Positions 50,801 to 63,572 of a DNA stretch of 64,000 nt are shown piece by piece; positions within the stretch are counted from its first letter, which is position 1; every line of letters starts with the position of its first letter. Origin of the DNA: Pyrocephalus nanus (taxonomy: Eukaryota; Chordata; Aves; Passeriformes; Tyrannidae). The notes below the pieces were generated by a model. The model saw only the letters and a program-made list of their open reading frames with translations, ran no database searches and was not told the DNA's origin. The stretch is from NCBI GenBank assembly GCA_038380795.1, contig CM076260.1, positions 73,631,843 through 73,695,842 on the forward strand, in the 5' to 3' direction. The translations under genes were made by a program, and so were the position numbers.

Positions 50801-50832
50801 CTCCCTTTTCCTTTCTCTTCCCTTTCTCTTCT
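50801..50832. repeat. pyrimidine tract with acceptor-like end
   Basis: Thirty-two consecutive C/T bases are followed by gaag. It is a polypyrimidine tract that could act as a splice acceptor (ag at 50835-50836), but no convincing exon follows. Confidence 0.7.
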
Positions 50833-53800
50833 GAAGCAAACAATCAAACACAATCCACCAGGGAGTGTGATTCATCATAAAATCTCTCTGTCTAATCAGC
50901 ATGCCCAAAAAGATTTTTGTCTTCTTATAATTACATGGAGCACAGAAGTTTTAGCGATGCTACTTTCCAGTGTAAATGAACTGAGTGAGAAATCCCTTGG
51001 AGTCCCACAGCCCCTTATCTGATGGGCAACCTCATTCCTGGTCACAAAGCAGAAGTTAAAATTGGTTTCATTACTGTCAAGGGCAACCGGTCTGATATCA
51101 GAATATCACAGTTCTTCGCACTTCCTTCTCCTCTCCTCATCCCAGCACTTGTGGGCATAGGCACGAGTGCACTTGCACACACTTAGCCCAGTTTCCTTAT
51201 CTGTGAGGCTTATCACGAGCAGATTTTGACAGCTATACAGGTGAAGGCTGTGAGCCAGCTATCTTTACCAAGAAAAATACTTAGCTGTAGTGTAGCAAGC
51301 TAGAAGATGATAGAATTGGAAGGACGTAATGAAGAAAGCATTGGCAAGTGAAAAGATGAGTGGATAAGTAAAGAAGAAAGAGCCTTTAACAAAAATGCAC
51401 AACAAATAGAGGAATGCGAAAGATTGTTTCTATGGCAATGTAAGTAAGACTGAGAAACTGCCGCCTGCAAGCAAATGTATTTAAAATGAAACATGAGGTA
51501 ACTGAGGTAACGGAGTCTGTGTCACATTAATGGCAAAGCAATTCAGCAGCACCAAGTCTTCAGCATCCCCCACCCCTTCGCCACCAGCTGCAATGTGACA
51601 GCACTGCCCAGATGCCAGTACTGGGAACCTCGTCCCAGCAGCCATGATCAGGGAGCACCATTTGGGTCACAGGGCTGTCCCTCCCCACCAGCACACAGCT
51701 TCCCAATAGAGGAGGTCCTGGCTAACACAGCAACCAACTCTTGCTGAGAAAAGCCACCCTGTTCTATTCCCACTTCCCCCCAGCATCGCCCTGGATGCCT
51801 CCATCATCCCCAGCCACGCAGGGATATCAGAGGTGTCATCACAGCAGCTTCAGCCAGGCCCATCTACTCTCCCTCCCCATCAACCTCATCCGCTACACAG
51901 GACAGGACCAGCTTCTGACCGGGACCTGGGCTCCTCTTAGGGCCCACCAGTGGCCTCCCAGCTGATGACAGATTTTTGGCAGAGAGTTGTGAATCTGGGG
52001 AGGGGAGCTGAAAAGGGGCCAGCTGGACCAAGGAGAGGGGAAGAGCTGCTGTATTCCCTTTCAGAAGCCTTGAGAAGACAGGACAGGATTTGCCTGTGCT
52101 GAAACAGGGATATCATGGAAAGGCAGTGATGTTTGTGGAGTTCCTCAGGCAGATGAGGCACTGAGGTGACTTTATAAATGGACAAGAGTGAGGTCTGGGC
52201 TGAGCTCACAACAGGTCCTGTGCATGCCATGTAATGGCACCTGCTCCATCAGTGTCTTAATGGCAGCACTGGTCTGCAAGGGCAGGCAAGGGAAACAAGT
52301 CTCCTCACACACAGATCAGGCTTTTGGTTTGATCCAGCCATGCTGACTTGAATAAGCCTTTCCTGCACAGTTTTTAGCAATGTCCAAAATTTAGCATTTT
52401 AGACTCATGCTGAATCCCTGGTTGAGCTCTGTAATGGAATTTGCTCTTCTCTCTCTTGCTCCTGCTTTCTTGGCCATATGGCTGCCTGTACTCTTCCTCT
52501 GAGGCCAGGGAGCCTTTCTGGAAACAGGTGGCAGGCTAGCCAGGCAGGGACAGGTACTCAAGGTAGCCCTGTTGAAAACATGAGCTGCCTCCCTTCTCAC
52601 ATCTCAAGTGCCATCAGCTCACCAGCACCCTGTTAAGCCTTCTCCTTAGCTTGAGCTTGCCTTGGATCAGTGACAAGAGACTGTTAAGACCTTGAAACTG
52701 TGCACACATAGTATACAGTAAAATAAAACATTACTTTGTATGGGGTAAATTAGAATTAATTTTTAGGTGAAATAGACTGAAAAAAAACCTCGAAACATTG
52801 GGGAAATAAACTCAAATACAGCTACCAGGCTGTATGAGCCAGTTCCTACTCTGCTGCAAGGAAGGTGAGATCATTAAAAAATTAAATCAGCATTTCCTCC
52901 AGATGACCTTTCTTTGAGACCCTTGCTGATCTTTTCTGGAGACATGCAAGACCTTCCTTTCCAAAACCAAGACTCAAGCAAGAAATAATCCAGGCATTTA
53001 CCTCCATGCACCAGAGGACAGGTGGCCAGCTGCCAGAGCCCTGACCATCTTAGCCTGGGAGACCAGCCCCAACAAGCTGTCTGTGCTATACATCAGCATC
53101 AGAAGCAACAGGCAAAAGATGACAGGTACACTTGTTTAAATTAAATGTTGCCGAGTGGTTCTCAAATAAAGGGCTCACAGCAAAAGTGTAAGATGTAAAT
53201 TGAAGTGCAGAGAGGGTGCTTCAACAGACATTCTTATCACTTGTGCTGCTAGATGCCCCTCTTCCAGCTATGTGACACTTCAGTTCCCTAAACTCTATTA
53301 TGCTCTATTTATTTCCATTTTCTGAACAGTAAGAGCTGTAACCTAGCACCTCGGGCACTGGGCTGAGGCTTTGGAGAGTTGGATCTGGCTTGTGGCTGTG
53401 CATGTAGCATGGCAATGCCTTTATTGAAAGCACAGGGATAATACATCCATGCTGCAACTAAATCCAGGTTATAAGAGCCTCATATGAGGGCCCGTTGAGT
53501 GCTGAGGGCTTATGCTGCTACATGTATTGCTTTTGAATTAAACTCAACCTTTTTTTTTTTTTTTTAACTGAAGTCAGCTTATTTACTCTTAGTGCTCTTA
53601 TTTGCACTATGCCACTGTCATTTATCAAAATACAGTTGGTGTCAACTATATATCTCTGCTGTCAACCTGAGCAAAACAGCAGTGAATGAGGCCCTTTCCT
53701 TTCAATTAGTTGCCTTCATTACCCCCAAAAGCTGCATCTGGATAAAGGTTCCACTATACTAATCAAGGGATACAGAGCCTTCCTACTGCAGCTCCTCTCT

Positions 53801-54339
53801 CCGAGGTGTTGCACTACTTAGTTCTTTAGTTCTGGCTGTCCCTTTTCCGCTGGTTACAGGAGAGTGCCCATGACTATAAATACATTACATATTCAAGGAG
53901 GGGAAGCCGTGGTGGGGCCTGAAACATTCTCAATTTGTGATACCTGCTTTTGTTTCTCAGTGATCCAGATTTCACTTCACCTGTACTCTTCCCTCCCACC
54001 TTAAAAGGCAAAGCTACCCTCATCCTGCTGCTAGGATGGGCTGAAAGACACCTTTATTATTAGCATCAAACACCCCCAATTTTCTCTTTTCTTCTCCCTT
54101 TAAATTCAGGGGTTTTTTTGGTGGTTCAAGTTTTGTGTTTAAAAACAGTCCTTGTGGAAGCAGCCTGCCTGACAGCCCTGCTGGCTAAAATCTGCTGATT
54201 ATCCACAGAACAGGAATGTTTTGTGCCACCGAAGCTTTCTTATTCTCATCACCTACATGCAGCTAGTTTGCTCTGCTGAAGCACCTCTAGGGGTAAATGC
54301 ATACTTCTGTCTCTAAGCTAAATTCAATCCCTGATCTCT

Positions 54340-54660
54340 TTGCAGAGACTAACAACAAGGGAGAGATTTGGCGTGATTGACGGGAACCAAATGAATAATT
54401 CATGGAAGATCATTTATTTTGATGAATTTTATCCTCTTTTTCTGTTTGCAAATTGTCGGCAAGTAGCTTATGAACATCTCAAATGTATATGGGATTTGAA
54501 ATTAACTGCTGGATACTTTCCGCAAATAACTCCAAGCCTGTAGATTGCTCATGAACCATTCAGCAGAAGCATCTGAAATTTCAAATTCTAGCCACGTCGA
54601 TTAGCTCTGATTGCTTTCATGAGCCATAAGCTCATCCACAATGCTGGTGTAAAAGCAAAG
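54340..54660 (+). promoter_or_regulatory. candidate conserved element or exon
   Basis: An acceptor-like ctgatctctttgcag precedes a 67-codon open frame ending at 54543; its peptide is rich in Phe and Tyr and is unrecognised. The DNA retains CpGs (ggcgtgattgacggg, ttgtcggcaag, ccacgtcgatt) and AT-rich homeodomain-type words (gaataattcatgg, gaaattaac), and the same style continues about 115 bp past the stop. That continuation favours a conserved non-coding element over an exon. No family match is known to me. Confidence 0.3.
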
Positions 54661-55014
54661 GAGCTCCACGGACTGTGCTGGGGCATGACTACAGGTTCAC
54701 TTTGTGTTACCAGCCCCAGAGTCTGCCCTGAAAACATTTCTATTTTTTAAGCTGGAAGGTAACATTTAAAAACAAGTGTCCTTGGTGACCAGGAAAGGAG
54801 ACAGTAAAGCAAAATAATTCTATGTTTACATTTATTTTCCACGAATCATAAAGTGCTTTGTTCCAGGAACTATCCCAGCCAGTAAACATCCATATCTTTA
54901 ACATGCTTGGCTTTCAATCAGAAACCTATCATTTCTTACCTGACACATTTCCCATCAGTTACTACGACATTCCCACTTCTAGAAATCCATTCAGTGAGTT
55001 TGCTGAAGCAAATG

Positions 55015-55095
55015 CAGGACCAGATTCACCATCAAATTGTCTCAGCTTCACATCAGTGGTGCTTCACTGAAGTCAGGGGTGTAAAACTGGCAGGT
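55015..55095. repeat. possible old amniote dispersed repeat
   Basis: 'gaccagattcaccatcaaat' is followed by 'agcttcacatcagtggtgc' and 'ttcactgaagtcaggggtgt'. The spacing recalls the sauropsid repeat with 'ccagattcac' and 'cactgaagtcaatggagt' blocks. It is heavily decayed and the family name is uncertain. Confidence 0.4.
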
Positions 55096-56732
55096 TACAA
55101 CAGAAGACTCTATTGGGAGAAATAACTTTTGTTTTAATATTTATCAACAGTCTAGTAGTAAAGCAGACCTAGAGAGGGCTTTGGTTAATGTGGTGCTATT
55201 TTTGGGAATCCTCAAACCTCTCATTGAACTGGACAAATCTGGATACATGCCCACTTAGTGAATATTCATCTTAACCTAGTGCTTCTTGTGCCAAATTCCT
55301 GCTGGCTTTCTAGGGACCACCATGTCTATTTTACACAATGTCATAAACGACCAAGCAGCTGGTAGAGCCTGTCAGAGCCTGTCATGCTATTCTTGTGGAA
55401 TACATCTGAACAAATACGCCAGCAGTGAAAGGCCAAGCCACTGTCTCCCAGACTCACAGCAAAGTGAACAGATAAGAGTTTGTCTTAACTTGCAGCTGAA
55501 AATCTGACTGAAAATCCTCTCCAATGAGGTTCTCTTGCTTCAACAAGACCCCAGCTACTCAAAAGTCGAGACACGCTATTGCAAACATCAAGACATAACC
55601 CATGCGAGCTCTGAGTGACAGCTGGATATTGGTTTTCTCCAAACTACTCTGGCTGCAAACAACCTGCAGCACAGTGAAGGGAAGAGGGAACTCTTCATCG
55701 ATGGGAATTAGCAGCTGATGCTGCTCCATCTCTACCTTTCCACATCTCTGCACCCCTGAAACCAGACCTGCTGCCAGCCTCCGAGCACTTTCTCCTTTTG
55801 CCACATCTGTGCTTCACTAGGCCTGCGTCATACTTGTTTTCTTAGTCTGATCCTATTGCATCAGAAACCCTGGGATGGAGGAGGAGGCAGGATGACAAAC
55901 TCGAGAGTACCCTTTGCTGCAACACCAACAGAGGCAGAGGAAGGTGCTGTGCCAGGGTGGGGGGTGGCATTTCCTCAGGGCAGAGTGTAAATTGTGTGGC
56001 ACTCCCAACCCACCCCACATTTTGTGTCAGCCTTTTGCTGAAATACTTGTAAGCTTGTCATTGCTGAAGTCTTTTTGGCGGCCAAGTCTTAAATATAGAC
56101 TCTGATCACAACTGCACATGTTGTACAATCAGCCTAAAAACTGATTAACTTTTGTATAAGCTTGTTTTTAGGGGGCGATTCAAGATGCAGGAGCTGGTAC
56201 CAGCTTAGGGTCTGAGACTGTGTCTCTTTGCCATGCATACCATTAAAACTGTGTTTGGTGTACTTAAAAGAGAACCAAATTATATAGACTAGGAAATTAC
56301 AAAGGAGAACCCTGGAACAGCCCTCACAAATTAGGTGGACTATTAGGCTATATTACATATACATGTATATATAATCTGATGGAAAGGACTGCTGTGAAAA
56401 TGCTTATTTTGCTGAAGAGCCTTCATGTGTTTTATTATTCAGTAGTTTTATTTCATCAACAGGAAGGTTTTCATTTCATTTTGAGAAAAGGACAGAAGGG
56501 AAAAATAAACCACTCCAGCTCATATCATTTCTGTAGAAGGAAAAGGATGGTGTGGGAGAAGGAGGCATTTGTCAGTGTACGTATCCAAGTCCATCACTAA
56601 AGTAGCCTCTGAGTTCAGTGCAGACACATTTGGGTAGATGTCAGTAACACAGCTAGTTTGGGACAGCAGTCATACCTCATGACACGGAGGCTGATCTACA
56701 GCAAGGTCTGCAGCTGAGGTCCAGCAAAATAA

Positions 56733-56862
56733 TTCCACTCTGGAACTGAACTCCAGATAAGTCTTCACCTTTGCTTGAAAGATTTAGCACTCACCATGCT
56801 GGGAGGCAGATTTTGACTTGATGGCCCTTTGATCTCTTCTGGTTCTTTAATTGCACCCTGTG
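56733..56862 (+). mobile_element. possible decayed CR1 3' end
   Basis: gcagattttgacttgatgg, then ctttgatctcttctgg and ttctttaattgc, resembles the CR1 3' pattern ('gacttgatgatc', 'aggtctcttcc', then an octamer tail). The tail octamers are not preserved. Support is weak. Confidence 0.35.
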
Positions 56863-57591
56863 AATTTCTGAGCAACTGGACATTATTTTCCATGCAATCC
56901 TCCCTACAAAAATAACCCCTTTATTGGTCCATAGTCCCCAGTGGTCATATTTCATATCCCAAGTCCCCAGTGCTTCTCACTGACTCCTGGTGCACCAGAA
57001 GTGAACTGTAAAGCAGCTAGTGTTTGAACAGCTGCCAGGAAGCGCTCCTACTCGAAGGGCTTGCTTTCCCAGGCAGTGGGTGCTTCATCTTTAAAATCAA
57101 TCTGATGCATTGGCACAAGCCCAGACAGTGTTAGTCCATCTGCTGCCTAACTCTCCCAGTTTGTTTGCAGAGGCTTGCTGTCAGCTGTTCAAATCCCTCT
57201 TTTTCCTCTCCAAGGAATTTCCTTTTTTTTTTTCCCCAAAGCCTCCACCAGGATCCCATTAATCCCCACTTTAGTTTCTCTCTCTTAATCAGCTTCCCAA
57301 AAGCCATGGAAAGAAGCTTAGGAGCACACAGTGCAATTAACACTATGTCTTATTTAGCTGGCACGGTGAGCACTGTACAATGGGGTGGGTGAGGCAGGAG
57401 AAGCTCAGGTTTCTAAGTCACCATTTGGCACAGTCAATTCTGGAGCCAAACACCATTTCCCTGTGGAGCTAGAGAATAGGATCCTACATCCACACTTTCC
57501 TCCCACCTATTGCAGAAAACAGCAGACTTCTGATTACCCCTGGTAAAAGACCAGTAGAAGACTCTCACCTGTTGCCTGGTGGTGGTTTCAG

Positions 57592-57707
57592 ACAAACTAC
57601 CATCACTTGGATACTTGTGTCAGAAAGATGGCTACTGCAAGGACTTCTGGGGCTGTGTGAAAGATAACACTGCTGGTGGATGCAGCAACTTGTTCTGTGG
57701 CTGCTAG
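57592..57707 (+). CDS. candidate cysteine-rich small-peptide exon (defensin-like spacing)
   Basis: A short frame runs from a splice-acceptor-like site (pyrimidine-containing tract ending ttcag at 57591) to TAG at 57705-57707. It has no ATG and would be a terminal exon entered in phase 1. Its last 29 residues include CQKDGYCKDFWGC and end CSNLFCGC, with six cysteines spaced C-x5-C-x5-C-x8-C-x4-C-x-C and Gly two residues before Cys 2 and Cys 4. Vertebrate beta-defensins have similar size, phase-1 introns and a G-x-C feature, but end in an adjacent Cys pair, which this lacks. No signal-peptide exon is confirmed upstream; the frame closes at TAG 57555-57557. Six cysteines in 30 codons can arise by chance in this much DNA. 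Confidence 0.18.
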
Positions 57708-58489
57708 CCACTAGTCTGAAGATATATGATTTTCATGGTCCACTGAATGCCTGCAGTCTCTGGGAGGGGCTTTCCAAGCTGCATGACAGGTTAACAGCCT
57801 GTGAATACAGTGCCAAACCTGCCCCAACAGAATTTGGAGAGGCATCTACGACATAAAACCTGGCTGACCTCAGGTGTCTGCTAGAGGAACAAGGTTCTGC
57901 ATCACACTTTACACCAACTCCACACCTACTCCCCTTCACCACCTTCTGAAGACCTCGTCTAGGGAGGAGACCATGTCCCAGCCAGGTAAGGTTTAGGGCT
58001 GTTCAATCTCTTGTGTGGAGCCCAATTAGCTGCAGGAGCAGGATGCACCTTGTGCATGCCCTGGCTCACTACTGAGTGACCCTACACAACAGTCCTCTGG
58101 GAAGAGCCGCAGACAACCCCTTCTCCCTTCTCAGTGCAGAGTAGAGGTCTGAGGTCTTCTCAGTGCACATCAGCACAGACAGGCACAACCTTACAGGAAA
58201 GCCATCAGAGGATGGCGCTGTTTTCCCTTTAGGGCTTCCCAAGATCGATGGACACCTCCTCTGGGACAGGGGGAGAGATGGGGTAGGCTTTATCAGCACA
58301 CAGTTTTTCTCTTTCCCTGCCTCCTGCTTGTGGCCACGCTGTACTACACAGTGCTTTGGCCTTGATGTGCAGTGCTCCTGCTGCTCCAGCCCTGAACAAA
58401 GACGGCCATTCAGCCCAGACTGTGCAATGGCTTAGTGCTACAGATGAACATCTACCATTGTTGCCAGCACTGCAGCCCAGAGAAATTAA

Positions 58490-58507
58490 ATGCAAATTGT
58501 CTTTGTT
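58490..58507 (+). promoter_or_regulatory. octamer next to SOX-like motif
   Basis: An exact ATGCAAAT (58490-58497) is followed after three bases by CTTTGTT (58501-58507). The order is opposite to the classical SOX-OCT composite, where the SOX site precedes the octamer. It could be a POU-factor site; chance occurrence is quite possible. Confidence 0.2.
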
Positions 58508-59603
58508 CCCGAGTACAGACACCCATTTCTTCAGCCCTAGGAGCCAAACAAATACCCTCTGTGCTCCCCATTTTTTCCCTGTGTATCACCTGCTTGTCAG
58601 CTAATACCCGGCTAGGCTGCAGGATTTAGCCTTGGGCACAGCCTGCTCATGTGCAACAGCATACAGATAATCTTCTAGAGCTGTAGCTGCACATATATCT
58701 TGTACAGTGGGATGTGTCTCAAAATAAAAGCATCAAAGATCAGTCAGGGGTCAGCAAGCAACACATCTAAAAGGCAGCAGGTTTCCTGCTTGTAGGGGAA
58801 AAGCATCCCTGTTTCAAAGACTGGCCATCCACAAGTCCACAGCCGGGGGAACAGTAGTATCACGCCTCCAAACCTTGATGCAAGAAATCCTACTTCTCCT
58901 GCCATTGTCCCTTGTATCCAGGAATAAGAGGATAAAACTGAGCCAATGAAAGTCATGCTTGAGATCAAAGAAAAATTCCCATGACATTAATCTTTAAAGG
59001 TAGGAAATAACTTCCTGAGGACACTGAGAAAGCCCCAGTTTTGGAGTGCTTAATCCTATGACAGAAGAAAACAAACAACATGCAAAAACCCCCAACTTTT
59101 GACAGGACAGGTGACACACCATATAATTTAAAGAGCTTGGTTTGCCAAGACACTTCTAATGTCACAGAGGCACTCATCCTGTGAGACCCCTGAATACACA
59201 AATCCCTGGATCTCCACTATAAACAACTGGATTTCTGGCAAATATAGTCTAAACCCCTGCCTGCTGCAGATCTGTCTCCTTGTGACCGGGTCCCAAGTAC
59301 TATTGAGACAGTTCAGTCTCATGATAATAACGATGTGCCCTTCCTCTCATAGTTCAGATAGATACTTGATTAGTTGATACAGCTCAAGAAGATGCTGCTT
59401 ATCTGCCAAGCTGCAGCAGCAGACTGCACACACACTTAGCCTACAACAAAAGTGAGATAAAAATGTATTTGCTTAAATCTTTTTCATTGCGGCTTATGCA
59501 AACATGCTTTGCCGCATGTTTGGTCACAGTGCACTTGCCTGCCTGAGCCTCCAGCTCATAGCAGGTTGTGCTTTTAGATCCACAAATCACAGGTTCAAGC
59601 CTA

Positions 59604-59622
59604 GATGATGATGATGATGATG
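59604..59622. repeat. GAT trinucleotide microsatellite
   Basis: Six GAT units plus one base. It follows directly on a segment with a tRNA B-box-like word (aggttcaagcc, 59591-59601), which may mark an old tRNA-derived SINE. Confidence 0.85.
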
Positions 59623-62600
59623 CTGTCTAAGGTCATGATGTTTTAACAGGCAACACAAGATCTGCACAGAGCTGACAGCAAGACTAAGCTTTGGATTTTG
59701 TATATGGCTTATCACCATGGTATCTGAACAGCTTTATCCACTACTAGCTATCACCTCTGTATAGCAACAACATCCAGGTCACCAGCTTTGCAATTTGTGA
59801 GCAATGAGACAGACAAATCTCTAGTTTAGAATAGATGAATGTCCAAATGGCTGATGCATAAAATGGGAAGCTTTATTTAAAATAGCCAAATGAGTTTTTC
59901 CCCCACATTCAGAAATCTTCATCACCTGCACATTAGCTCACTGGCTTCTTCAAAGACACACAGATATTTTCTCTCACAATGTATCGAGGGAAAACTCCAT
60001 TTCCATGAGTCAGCTCCTGGTAGAGAGCACAGAAAGCTGGATAGTCCTCTGCCAAGAGGAAATGACTAAAGCACAAATCAGCCAAAACCATACAGTGACA
60101 AAATGTTGGGGTTCCCCTCCCTCCTCATAAGGGCAGGGCAGAGTTCTTGCAGGCACTGAGAATCTTTCCTTGGCTCCCAAAATGTAGACTAGCACATTTG
60201 ATTAATTCTTAGTTGTGGAAATACCCCGCCCAAGACAGGAGAAGCAAAAGGATGAACACAGTAGCAAGGCTTAATGCAGATGGCGTACCATTAGACTGGC
60301 AAATGGCAGGGCTTATAATTTTCATCCTGTTGCAGAAGACCCCCAAAAGCTGTTGTCAGCAGAATAAGAGAAGGCATTTTGGAAGGTGCACATTGAAAAC
60401 GAGAGCTGAAAAAAGTTGAGATATTTAGAGAAGGTGAAGCTGCTCAGTGGTCTGCTATAGAGGCTGGCTTCCCCTCAGGTGGTCTTCCATTCATTTCTCA
60501 GATCAGTTTAAGCTCTCAGAAGCCTGAAAGTCGCAGACATAGTTACCACATCTGGCTGGGGGAATATTACATTCTCAGTACTGAGCTGCAGCTTTGCTTT
60601 TATAACAGCCTGCCTTTCTGGAACCCAAGGAATGCTGTAATGCAGGCAAAAATTATTTCTGTAATCACTATGCAAATAGAGGAAGTGCACGAAGGGGCAA
60701 AATACTGCACATGCTGGGACAGAACACTTAGCAAGGAGGATAAGATGCCTGCCAGAGATGACCCAGTCCAGCACCAAAGATTAGAACGTGGGCAAGATGA
60801 AGGCTCATGAGCTGAGGTATCCAAAACAGCCGAGCACAAATTCACCTCAGCCTTTGATTGGTCAAAGAGCAGCTGAAGACATTACCTTTAATAAAACCTA
60901 CAACACAAGGAGCACACACTTAACACATTCCAGCTTATGTTTATGCCACAGTTGCATGGGGCTCACATTCAGTGCTAAACACCTCGACAGGGAAAACTAG
61001 CACATCCTGTAGGAATCCAAGGCAAGAAGAATGGAACCACCCACACTGTAACACATGCCACACAATCTTCAAGACCTGCTTTTCAAAGCTTTGGAAATCC
61101 ACCACTCCAGCTACATCAGCTGCAAGAAGTTAGTCTCATTGTGGCCTTGCTCACCTGCAGCCTACATTGGCTCCAAAAGTAAAGGAAGACAGGGCTGCTA
61201 CAGCTTTTTTGTCTTAACCTATCCCGTTCCATACTGCAATTTCCATCCCACATGTCTCTTAGAGAAAAAAAATAAACACATTCTTGAAGTAATACAAATA
61301 GAAGCAGCAGGGCAGGCCTGCTTTGAACTGAGTTGCACTGAAGATTTTTTTGTAGTGGCCTTTTGACTTGAACATTTCCTATTAGCTTTGAAACAAAACA
61401 CTGAAAACAGACTTGCACCTGAACTTGTGAATGTTTCTTTTTAAGATTGTCCAAAAAGGATGGACTCTCAAGCTGCTTGGTTCAAGACAACAGGGGTGTT
61501 ATCACTGTACCTTAAAGTAATGAAGCCTTAGTGGCTCATCTCATTCAATGAACTAGGCTTAAAGCTCAGTTCTAACTATGGAGGGGAAACTGCATCATAA
61601 GCCCTGCAACCATAAACTTCATTTTACTCCAGCCCAGTTTCACTCCCTCCTTTCTCTCTTACAGCAGGGTCTGAACAATTCCCATGCTCCTCTAAGGAAG
61701 AGAATCCACTCTTGTGCTGAAGTCCAAGGCAAAGCTTTGAAGCCAAGGAAGGCATGTTTGCTTTACCACCAGAGGTGTAACTGAGGTGCTTCTGGCTATG
61801 CTTTGGCCAGCTTTAAAGAAGGTATTTATGATGGCAGCACCTGTGGTGCCAGGGTAACAAGGGCTAAAGGGAAAACAACACCTTCCACATCTTCAAGGCA
61901 ATCGGTGACCAGGGTTGAGCTTTGGCAGCTGTGGGAAACTAGTTGAGAGATAGCTTGACTGCTGGTGCTGTGAGTGCCTCTATCTGCAGCACAGGCATGC
62001 CACAGGGCAGAGTGGGAGGTTTGTGACAAGGCTGAGCTTCACCCTGAGTGTGCAGGACCTGAAGCACCCTGGGATTTCCGAGGCAGCTCCTCTTAGTTGC
62101 ATTGCCCTAGCTGTGTCCCTTTCAGGTACTCCCTTAAGTTTCATCAGCCATGGCTGTCCTGCCTGTGTGCCACAGACCACTGCCCCACGGCAGGGACCAG
62201 AGAGAGCAGAAGTGTGTTTCTCTGCAACTCAGCATTTTATTTTTAACCATTGTCCCCAGGGGGTTGGGGTAATGGATCAGGCTCAGAGCTCCAGAATCCG
62301 AGGCAAGACCACAGCTCTGCTCCACTGATGCTGCTGTGGGGAAAGTAACCTCCAACAGGGTGTCGTGAGATCAATACAGCCCTGCACTGCTTGGGTTAAA
62401 CCAGCTGAAGCCCCTCCAGCTGCCAGTGGGGTGTGGGGGGCCACCATTCCCGTCAAAGCAAATAAACTCCAGTCACTTCTCAGTGCACATGTTCATCTCA
62501 CCCGGTCCCTTCACAGCCTGCAGGCAGTCCATGGCAAATTCTAGACAGCCAAAGGCAGCAAGGGGAAGAGATGAGCTCCTCTGACAACCAGGCAGGTGGT

Positions 62601-63424
62601 TAGGAAGGATCCTTGCATTCCTATCACCCTGTCCTGTCACAAACACTTCTATTTTAAGTCAAGGTTTTATTCCTTCAAGCGTTCAGCCTGGGTTAGCTCT
62701 TCCAGTAAAAGAAGATGCTGACAAACATCTCCCTGGTCTGACAGAGTTTGAGCTAAGCTGTGGGAGTGTCAAATCCACATTAGCTGGAAGAATTCTTACA
62801 AAAAAACCCCAAGGTGCTCCATTTGGCAAGCCAATTTCCATCAAAGTGGCACAGGCAGACTACCTGATCTTTAAATTACGAATTAAGAGATATCAGAAAG
62901 GGGCTGATTCTCCATGTTTAATAAGATCTACATTTGAGACTCATAACATTTGTCCTATATGCCATCAGCAGTAACATTTTACTCCCTTACTGCTGCATGG
63001 AGATCAACTTACTGCAATCTGCATTGCTGGAGCACAGCTCCTACCTATGCCGGGGTTCTTTTGTTACAACCTCCTCCGCTGCATTGCTGAGCCTCCCAGT
63101 ACCTGGTCTATTGCCCTGAGAAATATGTTTGCATACCAGAATTGAAAAGCCACTACTTAGTCTCCTTTCTGAAGGTTACAGTTCATATATAGTGGCTGGC
63201 TTCACAGTCAAAAAAGAAAAAGGAAAACAAAAACAATTTTGCAAGTTTAATCTATAAAATATTAATAGATTTCATTATAAGGAACATTATTGGTATTTCC
63301 GTTGTTGGTGGGTTTTTTGGTGTTGAAATTGGTTTAATAACACTGTTGAGAAGCTCCACTTAAAGCACAGACAGAACACAACTCCTGCCCTAAAGAACTT
63401 AATGTCAAAAATTTGGCTTCGTGG

Positions 63425-63572
63425 AAGATATGTTGCAATTACCCACAGGTTATTGGGTTCACTACAGCAGTAAGTATATCACACTCAATGGACTGTGATG
63501 TGATACACTAGAGGTCTGGCAAGATGATCTAGTAGTCCCTCCTGGTCTTAAGCTTGTGAATCTAAATAAACA
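63425..63572 (+). mobile_element. old CR1 LINE 3' end, sense
   Basis: 'gcaattacccacaggttatt' is followed by gggttcactacagcagtaa, 'caatggactgtgatgtgata', 'ggtctggcaagatgatctag', 'tagtccctcctggtctta' and agcttgtgaatctaaa. This matches in order the last 150 bp of a sense CR1 of the turtle/crocodilian type ('ggtcagactagatgatc', 'tggtcccttctggccttaa', 'ctatgaatctatgaa'). It is the same broad family as the copy at 18235-18695 and is 5'-truncated. Confidence 0.85.

Larger units (their letters stand above)
50363..63424. other. unique non-coding DNA, no recognised gene
   Basis: It holds a 32-base pyrimidine tract (50801-50832), a T16 run (53550-53565), a candidate exon or conserved element (54340-54660), possible old repeats (55015-55095, 56733-56862), a cysteine-rich candidate frame (57592-57707), an octamer plus SOX-like pair (58490-58507), and a GAT microsatellite with tRNA-like flank (59521-59622). 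No established gene is visible. Confidence 0.55.

Noticed and set aside
56400..56470. Signal-peptide-like frame (MLILLKSLHVFYYSVVLF) upstream of the cysteine-rich candidate
   Set aside because: The only donor-like site at its end is weak and there is no evidence of splicing to 57592; treating it as exon 1 would be speculation.
58300..58430. Second cysteine-rich stretch in an open frame
   Set aside because: Cysteine spacing does not fit a known small-peptide fold and the frame continues on both sides without splice signals; it shows how easily Cys-rich frames arise here.
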